64,000 nucleotides of DNA from Lates calcarifer. Lineage: Eukaryota; Chordata; Actinopteri; Centropomidae. The translations under genes and the position numbers were made by a program. The stretch is taken from positions 26,617,778-26,681,777 of the forward strand of contig NC_066849.1 of assembly GCF_001640805.2 (NCBI RefSeq), given 5' to 3'. The notes beneath the pieces were generated by a model. That model saw nothing but the letters and a program-made list of their open reading frames with translations, did no database searches and was not told the DNA's origin. Positions 26,101 through 37,900 of this stretch are shown here, in pieces. The first letter of the stretch is position 1. Each line of letters opens with the position of its first letter.

Positions 26101-27879
26101 TGCACTGAAACATTAATAAGCTGTTAGAAATAAATACAATCAAGTTTCCTGGTTAAAGTGGTTTTCACTGAGGACGACACCAAAGCTGAAGAGTTCCATT
26201 TACAGAGTAAATGAATGAGACTTTAAGCTGCTGATGGTGAAACAGTTTAACTAATGAAGAAATGACTTATTAATATTATATGATTATATTATATCTGTGT
26301 GTTATTTCATTTTCTTTCTTATGCCCTCCACTTCTCTTCGACCAAAACGCGACCCCTCAACATGAACGCTGCATAAAACATCTACTGTTTCTGAACCCCT
26401 GTGATCACAGTCAGGATCCTGGTCTCTTCTGAAAAGCATCTCTTCTTGGCTGCTAACCTTTTTTTTTTTTTTAGAATTTAGAAATAGTTTTACTGTTATA
26501 AAATATGTTATGATATTGGGAATAGTTTGCACAGACAGAATGTTCTGCCTGTATCAGGCTGTTAAAATCAAGTGTCTCATTAGTGAAACAGACATTTCTT
26601 TCATCAGTGTTAAGAAGCGTGCAGATCTGTTTCCATCACTGGTTATTGTTAGTATTTTCACCCACTGGTTAAACTTAGACCAGACCAGACCAGACCAGAC
26701 CACCACAGTGAGTCCCTCCACTCAGACCCCCACACCAAGAGTCCCCGCTCCCAGCTGCTGGGGGAGCTGCTGTTACAGATACTGTCCCATGCTTCTCTGA
26801 TGCCCACCTCCAAACTCAGGCTGCCTGCCGTTGGGTCGGTCCCGGCCCAGGATGGGGCCTCTGGCCGGGGGACCGCCCTGCTGGACCAGGCTCTCCCTCA
26901 GCTCCTGAACCTCCTGGGTCAGTCGCTCAACCAGTGGGAGGCCTGAAGGATCCACCATCTGCCTCTGGAAGTCCTGTAACCACACAGCCAAGCAGACAGA
27001 GGACCATTAGTACGCAGCAGGGTGCTGGGTTTACTCTGTGGGCTGTTGTCCTGAAAGTAATCCCTCCCTCTCACTGACCCTGATGAGCTCCTCCTTCACT
27101 TGCAGAGTCCTGCTGAGGGAGTCCAGCCTGGCAGCCTGACTCCTGCTCAGCTCCTGGTTCTCCCTCTCCCTCCTCAGGGCCAGACGCAGCTCCTCCTGCA
27201 CCGCCTGGAGCTCCACAGCCGAGTCCGGTCCAGAGTCAGACCTCGATCCGAGGCCTGAGCTCAGCTGTCTGCGGAGCTCCTGGAGCCTGGACGTCTGCTC
27301 GGTCATCACCTCATCGAGCCGGCTCGCAGAGTCCTGCAGGGAGAGTGTTGTCATTTCATCTGTGTGCCGTTATTTTACAAAGTGTGTGTACTGCTCTCCT
27401 CTGCTCTACCTTAATGTACTGGTCCCTGGAGCTGATGGCTGTGAGCAGACCCTGGACCTGGTCCTGGTGCTCCTGGGCCTGACGGGTGCGGTCGGCAAGC
27501 ACCTCCTGGAAGAGGCGATCTTTGAGCTGGAGGCGGACTTTCAGCTCCTCCAGGACGTCACTGGGAGCGGACTGGATCTGAGCCAGCAGGGAGCAGCGCA
27601 GATCCTACAGCCGAGAGAAGAGGAAGAAACTCTGAACTAGGAATATCGAAATGTTTTCAGTGATGCGTTTCCTGTTCGGTCCTGTCCTCTGTGTACCTGC
27701 GCCTCCTGTGTGCGAGCGTGCAGCGCCCCCTGCAGCTGGCCGATGATGGTATCTCTCTCTCTCAGGACGCGGCTCTGCGTCTCCTCGCTCTCCTGCTGCT
27801 GCCGCTGAACGTTCCTCCAGGCGTCACACACCTGCTCCAGCTCCAGAGTTTTACCTCGCACCAGCACCTCCAGGCTCTG

Positions 27880-27911
<32 letters not shown>

Positions 27912-29246
27912 CTGAGTGTTAGAACCAGACCACAAATCCAGAGAGGAAAGGTGTGTTTCTGTGCGTGCGCTCTCACAGTGATGGTCTCCTCGTTGTTGGC
28001 CAGGACGCAGCGCTGTCTCTCCAGGTCTCTCTCCTTCTCTCTGAGCAGCAGCTGAAGCCGACGATTCTCCTCCTCTTTCTCCTCCACACAGCGGAACTTC
28101 TCATCCACTGCTCGCTGCAGATTCACCAGAAGAAAGCTGAGTTTTAACCTGACCTAACCTCATAACGTCTATCATCTCATGTCTCGAGACTTCAGATTTG
28201 GATGTGCTTTCATTCTTTAATTGATGTTTGAGGCTGACGGACAAAACGTAACTCACAGGACGACCTGAACGACAGCTGAAGTGCTGGTGAGTGTGTGTGT
28301 CGTTTACCTCCAGGGCTCGATCTCTCTCCTTGATGCGCTGTCGGAGTTTCTGAAGCAGAGAGTCTCTCTTCTCCTTTGGATCCTCCAGCAGCTCACAGTA
28401 GTCCTGACAGACGGCAGGAAACCCAGATTCAGTTAAATACACGAGCTCAGTCTGAGTAGAGTTTTCTTGGAGCATCTAGTGGTCATTAGAGGAACTGCAG
28501 CTGATTCCACTCAGCTGTATCAGCTGCATGTTAAATATAATATGACACCTGAGTATCTGAGTGTTGCTGTAGACTGATGTTTGTTCGTGTCTGACCTCCA
28601 GCAGCTGTTCTTTGGTCTGTAGAGACGTCCTCAGCTCTCTGATGGTCTTCTCCCTCTCCTCCTTCTCCCTCTGTTTCTCTTGCTCGTCCTCTCTCAGCCG
28701 TTCCTCTCTCTCCTGCAGGGCCGATCGAGCCTTCTCCAGAGCCAGCTGCAGCTCCTGCACATCGCACGCAAACACACAGCATCACTGACAAAGAGCCAGG
28801 ATCCAAGGTGTATGAGTAAATCTGTGTGGTGCAGGTGATCCTTCTCTCACCTGGTTGTGTCTCTCCGTCTCCCTCCTGTGCTGCAGCGCCCCCTGCAGAT
28901 CTTTCTCCAGCCTCTGCAGGGCCCGGCTCAGGTCCTCCTGAGTCCTGGCTGCCTGCCGCTGTGCCCGCTGGCCGGCCTGCAGCTCCAGCTGAGCCTGGAA
29001 GAGAGAGGCCTGCAGAGCCAGAACCTCACCCTGACCGCGGATGCTCTCTGCCCCGGACACCTGCAGGTAGAACCCAGGACAGAGGATGAAATATGAAGAC
29101 TGGTGGTAGGCGCTTCACTTTGACACCAGTCTGTGTCGGTGCAGAGGACAAACCTGCAGCTGCTGCAGCTGGTTGCGGTTGGCGAGCTCTTTGAGAGAAC
29201 ACAGCATCTTATTCTGCTCCTCAATCACCCTGTACAGCTCTGCAGC

Positions 29247-29278
<32 letters not shown>

Positions 29279-32200
29279 GAACAACACTGCTCCAGTCTGA
29301 AACTGTGCATCCTTTATGTATTTTCACGTTTGACTCTCGTCTTGCTCCAGTTTCCTTCCCTCCCCTGCTGTGCTCAGTCTTTTCATTCATGTCTAAATTT
29401 ATTCCTTCCTGTCTCTGCCTCCTCCTTGCCCTCTTTTATCCCTCCCTCCTTTATCTGCCTGTCCATCCATCCTTCCCTCTCTACCTCTGCCTCCTTGGAG
29501 TTGACGGTATCACTGATGTTCTGGATGTTTCGCTCTTGTCGCTGTGCTTCCTCTCGGGCTGACCGCAGCTCCAGCTCCATCTCACCGAGACGCTCCTGCA
29601 GCTTCTACACACACAGTGAACACAGTACAGAATTCAACGAATCAAACATCTTGCTCATGAATTAAATCTGGTTTCAACTCTGTTTTGTTTGATTTAAAAG
29701 CAGAGTCACGTGCTGGGTTTGTACCTGGTTCCTGGTCTCGCTCTCTCTGATCTTGGCCTGCAGCGAGCGGACCTGGTCCTGGGCTTTCTGCAGCTCACCA
29801 ACACACTGACCTGCAGCACTCTCATACTGACTCAGCTGACCCTGCTGCTCGTCAATCAGCCGCTGAAACACACAGGAGGAATCATGTCAGTAGCTGCAGA
29901 TCTACACAGCGTGTCCTTGCAGCTTTGTGTGGATGATTGAGTGAAAGTGGAAAGTGATGTCAGTCGCTGTTGGATGACTTCCTGGGGAAGCAGCTGTTGT
30001 TGCCATGGCAGCACGTTGTTGACTTCCTTGTTTTTGTTTTTATGGGACTGTGTAATGACGTGGTCTAACTCTGCCCTTTGGGACGTTATTAGCTGTATGT
30101 GCAACCTTTTCAAAAACATTACTGAAGAAAACAAGAGCTCATTTTCTTATTTTATGGATCCAATAACTCTGAATAACTGTCCTGAAAAGTACAAATTATA
30201 GTTTAATCACAGAGTTTTCTGAGACAATCCTCATTTGTTTGACGGTTTAATGCTATATATTTTAGTTGTTGATTTCCCTCAGGAGAACCACCCCATTTTA
30301 ATCCAAGTAAATTTTCCTGTATCACTGGAAACTCGATCCTCTTTGTTGAAATGATGCTGGACTCAAACTGAACAGGGTTTGTCATTAGTTTCCTCACTGA
30401 GAATTTACAGCTACATATGAGGACATTATTGAGAAACTGTGGGACCTGTAAACTAAAGTGCTTGAAATAAAACTACTTTATAAAAGAAGTGGGAAAATAG
30501 AGGTTGATGTGCCACATATACATGAGCTGAATCCAAATAATGTATGAAATACTGCAGAAAAACAGGTGAGTGAGCACTGAAAGATAAAACAGGAACAGAT
30601 CATATTTTGCTGCATTTTAAAACATGATCAGCTGAGGTTGAACGGAGCGAGACATTTTTCTCTACTTACGTCGTTAAACTCTAATTACCTCCCCTGAGGA
30701 GCTTATGTTTTCACTCACGTCTGTCGCTTCATTTGTTTGTTTGTCAGCACAAAACGTATAAACCTGATTTGTACTAAAGTTGGTGGAGAGCTGGGGTGTG
30801 GATCCAGGAATTTTCTGTGAGTTTCTTTAGGATTGGGAGAGAGGACATTTTGGTCTCTGGTCACTAATATCTGACTCTCTATGACGTGCTGTTATCACAG
30901 AGTGACGGAGCCTTGAATCATTTTCCACTTTTGCCAAATGGTGACAGACCTCTGGTTGAAAGGTCAGAAGTCTGAGTCAGTTTTAAAGACTCTGAGTCTT
31001 GAACAGAGTATGAATAGAGTGTAGCTCCTCTAATTCAGACCAGTGAGAGGTCCATTGTGCAGCCTGGTGTATTTTCTTATAATAGACCAACACACCAGAA
31101 CATAATAGAGTATAACAGAGCCGTCTTGTCTCTGTTTGCTTTGCCCCTGGCACGCTGAACCACATTCAAACTACTCATTAACATAACAATGGAAGTTATG
31201 AAGCTGGATCAGACTGAGCAGAGCCTTCACACGGGCCGACCGCTGCGGGAGCATGGAGACTGTTCCCGTGGCAACGGGAGCGTTGCTAGGATACGGACAA
31301 GGAAGGGTATTTACGCCCCGTCCCCCTGAGAGGGGGTAATCAAGGCAGCGACTGCGTTCAGCTTTGTCAGCGGCGAAGGAGATGACTAAGACAGGAAACC
31401 CAGAGAGATCTGACCCCGTTCAGTCTGGACGGCTGCCAAACAGGGAATTAGTTGGTCGATGTTCTTGAGAGGTGGTCGGACTGAGCGCCTGCGTCAGCCT
31501 GCGTTGTGCCGCAGCTTTGACCCGTTTCCAGTGAAAATGACAGGACGCCTCTGATCACGTCTGAGATGAGATCAGTGTCATATCAGAAATGAGAAACTAC
31601 AGACTGTTTTCTTTGACATAAACTTGAGGACTAGAAGAGCCAGATTAAACAAAGAGAATAGTCAGAACTGAAGCTGCAGAGACAGAGAAGTCTAAACCTG
31701 TAAACCTCCACATCCTGGATCCTACACTTCCCACAATGCAACTCAAAAACATGTTTCATTAGCCCCTGTCCTAACGCCAGCCATATACAGCTGAGCAGGA
31801 CTGAGCTACCTGCTGAAAGCGGAACGGCCCGCACTGAACATAATCATCCAGCCACTGCTCCTCCATCTCTGCCAGCTCCGCCTGCAGCTCCTGCTGGGGA
31901 CACGGGGTCACGACCTCTGGGATAGGCTGGTGGGGGTACAGTTCACTGTCTGCTGCCCCTCCACAGGGCGACCTCAGTGGGATGGACAGAGGCAGCGAAA
32001 GGCCTTGTTCCAGTTTGGCTTTGACCAGCACTGGGAGCTTGCTGCCCCTCAGAGGCTTCACTGGCCGGTACTCCCAGCCCCTCAGGAGGCTCAGCGTCAT
32101 CTCGAGCCCAGTGAGGGAGCTCTCATTTGGGAGTTTGTCCCATGGAGTGTCCCTTCTCACTGGAGCCTCCTCTGGATCTTTCTCTGGTTCAGGTTCTTCC

Positions 32201-34954
32201 CTCTCTTTGTGGTTCACAGGAGGGCAGCTCACGTCCACAGCAGTGTCGAGAGACTCAACAGAAGACGCCGGGCTGGGACTCGTCTGGTCACACATGGTCT
32301 TATCAGTGTCCAACCCAGCTGAGGAGGACTCAAAGACAATGGTGGTCTCAGACCCTCCAGAGGCTCTGGCAGGGTCCTCCACCCCCTGAACGCTGGTGGA
32401 GTAGCGGGTAGACGGCCCACAGGATGTGCTCCTTCGCCCAACCCTGCGAGGCACCTTACACACCGCCTCGTAGTCAGAGTCCGCAACACGGAGCGCCGCA
32501 CAACCCCGGCACCTCCTCGGCTTCTGGCCAGAGAGCGAGTCTCCACCTGGGCAGTGGTGGTGGTGGTGGTGGTCCAGGGCTGGGTCCTCCTTATCAGCCC
32601 ATGACTCGTACACCGAGTAAGCCAGATCATCCTGGATCATGTCAGAGTATCTCACATCCTGCAGGGCCGACAGATCCACCACAGGGGAGTCCTCAGACCC
32701 CACCTCAGTCCCGACAACCCCCACAGCAGACCCGGCCGGAGCCACGTTCCCGTCTTCTGCGTTGTTCTTCCGGTACAGGCCTCCAATACACTGCCTCAGC
32801 CGGTCTTTCTCCAGCAGCAGCTTGTGGAGGCGCTCCAGAGACAGGGCCTCCACTCGGGCGATCACCGTGTCGAAGCGGTACATGCGGTCCAGCATGAAGG
32901 CGCACTTGGAGCAGGCGAACTCCCCACGGCCGTCCCGGGTCAGCTCGTGGCCCAGGGCGTGGGACAGCAGCACCTGCAGGTTGAGCTTGGCCGCCGGGTG
33001 GAAGATCCATCGGCGCTGGTTGCCGCAGAGCTCGCGGGCGCAGATCCTGCACGCCTCCTTCATCTTCACCACGTCCAGCATCACAGCAGCATGTGGCAGC
33101 GTGATCACATAGTGATCACAGAGAGAGGAGCTTCAGAGAAACGTTAAAGTGCTGAATCTTTGACTGGAGTTCGGTACAGGTGTGGTCTCATGCAGAGATG
33201 CTCTGATGTGTTTTTGTCACTCGTCAGCTTCCGTCCTGGTGTTTCAGTGTTGTCAGCTGCAGTTTCAGTTTCTCTGTTGTTGCAGAGGAGGACAGTGTGA
33301 TACTATCAAAAGCTCCAGAACAGCCTCTGACTGTTTGATCAGTCTCCAAGATCAAGAATGAACTTTAGATCTGAAATCTGAAGCTTTTATGATGCACTGC
33401 TGTGATCAGAGGAAATAAAACCAGGTCAGTGGATGATGGGGATCGGATGAGGAAGCTGCAGCAGCATCCCTCCTCCTTCCTTCGGATTCAGAAACACAAA
33501 TCTCGTCGGATCACGCTGACATGACAACGTGATCTGCAGCGTTAATTCAGAGGGGAAAAAAAGAAATGTCCCCGCAGAGCGGATGTGAGTGGATCTCTCT
33601 GTCACGGGTCACATTTTCACTTCCTCGGTGGTAAAGCTTCGGTCATGTGTTCACATCGATCCGGGTTTTGTTCCCGTCGCTCTGTCCCTCGGTGATTCCG
33701 GTGAGGAAACGAACTGCAGCCGATGTCACCGCTTTATTTCCCGTCTTTTAAATCAATGACGTTACATTTACATGTCCAGCATCTCCCCGGTGCGGCGGCT
33801 GCCCTCCCGGTACAACCCGACACGAACACGGAACAAAACCACGGCCCGATCTTTCCCCGTCGACGGTTCGGATGTTTGTAGATTCTCCGTCGGTCTGTCC
33901 GTGTCTGCGTCCCGCTGTCTGTCCGCCTTCATCAGCTGAGGATGGAGGGAGCGGCTGTCAGACGTCCAGCCGCTTTCACACCGACACAACGAGGCAACGT
34001 TGACAGAAACCAAAGATCCTCTACAGTGAGGAGGAAGCCTCACTCCGCAGCGTTAACTAGTCCCAACTTTGATTTAAGCCTCATCTGCCCAGTCCTAATT
34101 ATTACTGATCATTGTCTGTTCCTGGGAATATTTCATATAGCTACATGTATAAAGCAAATATAATTTACTTAAAAATGTAAAGGTTTTTGTATTAAAGATC
34201 AATATACTGACTGGACTAAAGGGACCACTGAAAACTATCTATTTTTTAATGTTTTAAAGCATTTTAAAAATATTTTTCAGTGATTATAGAATATTTCTGG
34301 GTGGAAACTACATGAAGATAACACTCAAATTTCTCACGTTGGTTTGTTTGTTTGTTTGTTGTGATGTTTGTTTGTTTTTTCCGGTCTCTGATATCTGTGT
34401 AGGAGTGAGGCCTCCTTCAGCCTCATAAACTGAACCATTTTACTGGGAACAGGAGCCTGCACATATACTGTGCTCAGCCTGTTTACTACCTGTTACTAAC
34501 TTTACTCACTGGCCTGTTTTACAAAACAAATGAAAGGACCTGTCAGTCATCATCCATAATGATGGAGTTACTTCACATTTGGATGAAAGGATGAAAAAGA
34601 AAAACTTTATTTTCTATTTATTTTCCCTCTTTTATCAGTTCTACTTTAATCTGTTTTTATTTGATCCTTATACGCATTTTGTCTTGTTTTTTACCGGATG
34701 AAACTTTGCACATATCCAAATAAAAACACAGTGGGCGCAGCAGAGCAGTTACTGTCTGTGTCTGCACTGGATGCTTGTTTCTCACCCTGCTGCATATTTC
34801 ATCCGCTTCATTCAAACCTCTGCTCTCAGTCTCTACGTGCTGGTCATTAATGTCAAAACACTGTGACAACGTGTTTAATTCAAAATGAAACACTGTGTAT
34901 TTCCATGAAGCTTTTCTGACTCAGTAGAACTGTGTGGTGCGTGTGTGTGTGTGT

Positions 34955-34991
<37 letters not shown>

Positions 34992-37900
34992 GGCGTGGAC
35001 TGAGAAGCCAGGCCTGAGTGTTTTCCATCAGGTTCATTAAATTCTCTGAATTGTCAGTGTGGAATGAGTTCATGCCTTTCCCAGGGGCACCCAGTCCCCG
35101 CTCCGCCTTCACATGCATGAGGGGAGGGGGGCTCTCATTCCCCTGGAGTTAGTGCCAGTGAATCACATGTCGCTTTCACGGAGCTCTTGAAAAGCTGATG
35201 TCATCTCCATCAGACACTTTCAGGACCTTTTTCCCACAGACTCTCAGATACTCGAGTCCTCATCCGTCTTGTATTATCGCAGCGGGCTGGATGTGCTGTT
35301 GATACGAACGCTCTCACATGTGATTTGTTTTCCTCTGTGTCTTTTTTGGACCTCTGACTTTCTCTTGGCCCTGACTGCGTCTACATTTGTCACCCCTACA
35401 AGCCTCTGGAGACACGACACCAAAACACCGATCGGCCGGAATGAGCCACGCAATCAAAAATCAATTAATCCTAATCAGAGATGAGTGCCAGACCCCGCGG
35501 ACAGGCTGCGCCCGCTGTTTATTTTTCTGTGTGTGGCAGAAATGCCAAAGAGTGACAGCGGAGAATGAATGTGGAGGCAGACAGAGGAGGTGTCTCCGCT
35601 CATTTCTGCTCTCAAACGTCTCACTTGTTGGTTCGCCAAGTAAACAACTGATTCCTTCTGTGCGCGCTGATCTGATGAAGCGGGGCTGTGTGGAGCAGCC
35701 AGCAGACAGTGAGCTGATTATGATTAGAACTGGCGTCAGTGAGGAAACCGAGGCTAAATTAGCAGGAGTGTACTGTAAGTGTGAGCTGACTGTGCAGTGA
35801 CCCGGACTCTCTGATCACTAATATTAGAAAGAGCAGGGTAATGAGAGGGCAGCGATGATTACACACATCCCTCCGGTTACCGTGGAGAAGTGTGTCAGTA
35901 CGAGGAGGAAATAAACAGAGAGGCCACAGAAAATCAAATGTTTCTGTTTGTTTCAGAAGGTAAATACTCCTTATGTTTGCAGTTAGATTATACTGTGCTT
36001 TATGACATTTAAAAACAAATCATGTATGAAATATTAACAGCAGTTTTCTTAAGATGTGAGAGAAAAACTGAACATTTATAATAAACTGAGAATTATTTGT
36101 TACTTTATTGTATTTTTACTTTCTCACTTTCTTCTTTCTTTTATTTGTTTTCAGCTGTATTTTCTTCCTTTTTTATTTGATATATATTTTGTCTTTAATT
36201 GTATTGTTTCTATTCTTTAAGTAAAAGTAAACTGTGTTTTGCCAATATGAGAGTCTGCAGTCAGTTCAAACCGGCTGCAAAAAGCGAATAAAGAAATTTT
36301 AAAAAGGGAGAAATGACCAAAGAACAGATGGAAAAAGAGGGAGGCAGGAAACAGTAACAGGGAAATAAAAGCAGCAGAGGAAAACTCTTAATCACAAGTG
36401 AAAGTATTAACAGTAAATGTCAGGAACACAGATGTTCAGTCTTTGTAGGTTAAATGGAAAGTTAAATATGTCAGAGCTCATCTAAAAACTGATAAGAATA
36501 ATTATTACAGCTGTCAGAAAAACTTAGTGAAGAAAGAGAGAACATGTATAGTCAAGTGAAATACGGTCTCTCATTGTGTTTGTGCAGTTCAGGTTAGCTA
36601 ACACTAGGTGGAGCTACGTCTCTGTGAACGCAGAGGAGGGAGGGTGTGACCCAACAAGTCAGTCAGGAAACGTGTTGTTGTTGTTGTTGTTGTTGTGAGA
36701 GTGGACGTCATCAAACAACACACAGATCTCATTCACACACAGTGTGTTTCCTACCTGCAGCTGAGCGTTAACTCCACGACCAGCCCGACTCTGAGGACAA
36801 ACGCAGAAAACATCATGTACAATCTGCTGAGAGTGACTGCATTTCTTCCAGACCATCAGCCATCCTGCCTCATTCTTTATTATTATTTATTTATTTGTTT
36901 ATATGTTTCCTGACAGTCATCTCTCCTCTCTGATGACTGAGGTAAACGCAGGTTAAAAATATTCTCCTGTCAGCCATAACGTGCACGTGTGCAGACCTTC
37001 TGCTCTGCCAAAGTTCCACTGACCCACATGTGGATATAAAAACAGTCTGATATGTCAGTCACTCGGCCTGTCTGGGGTTTGAGCCAGAACACTTAGAATA
37101 GAGCGATGGGAGGAGAGGGGGGAGGAATCCAGCGTGCACCTGGCTCACCTGACTGGGTCACACTCACACTCTGGATTTAAGGCCTTAACCAGAAGAAGAA
37201 GTCAACTGTTAAAGTCAAAATTCCTTGTGTTTCCCTGTTCCCAGTTTTCCATCTGATTCCCAAAAGTCTAAATGTAAGAGGATCCAAAGGTGTCCTCTGT
37301 GTGGATCACTGAGGGCTGATCCAGGGTCAGAGCTCTGCACCTCCTGAGACACAGTAAAGTGTGCAGCGTAGTTCATACAGGTGGAAATGACAGGAATGAA
37401 ACAGATTTAGTTTCCATTCATGGTTTTGGTTTGAACTCAGTGTGGTACTGGATCTTTTCTTACAGGTTTGGTCTGATGCCTCTGCTCTGCCTGCAGAAAG
37501 TATCCTAACACGTTTCCTTCTGTACAAAGCCTCAGTACCTGTATTATTATAGATTAAAGGTCGTGTGTTTCTACCCACACAGGTGTTTTCAGTTCTTGTG
37601 CTTTATTAGACTCAGGTTGTGTGGGTAACTAACAGGAGAAAAAATTCTCTGTTTGTTTTACGAGATAATAACCAGAGTGTAGGAGATATTATTTTGTGCA
37701 TAAAAGATTAGTTTAAATCTCTCAGGACCTTTAAAGGCTCCAGAATTTAACACTTTTTACTTAGTACATTTTGCTGGTAACACTTTTACTCAAGAGTGAA
37801 ATGCAGGACTTTTACTTGTAACAGAGTATTTTTACTTCATTTGAGGTTTTCCTTGTGTTGCTCGAACCCTAACAACCACATGGATATGGGCAAACTGAAT

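Larger units (their letters stand above)
24616..26807. other. pde4dip intron between exons 16 and 17
   Basis: AT-rich. I searched it for the coding block that mammals have at this point and found none. Confidence 0.6.
29863..31809. other. pde4dip intron between the alternative first exon and exon 6
   Basis: Contains an X-box-like site at 29,999-30,012 and a GC-rich patch at about 31,225-31,520. No coding exon seen. Confidence 0.5.

Noticed and set aside
33081..33108. Extension of the alternative first exon upstream of the ATG at 33081
   Set aside because: The frame stays open but the only upstream codon that could start it is GTG, which is not a normal vertebrate start.
31930..33147. Several long plus-strand open frames opposite the alternative first exon
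   Set aside because: They are antisense shadows of a long GC-rich coding exon, with no independent support.
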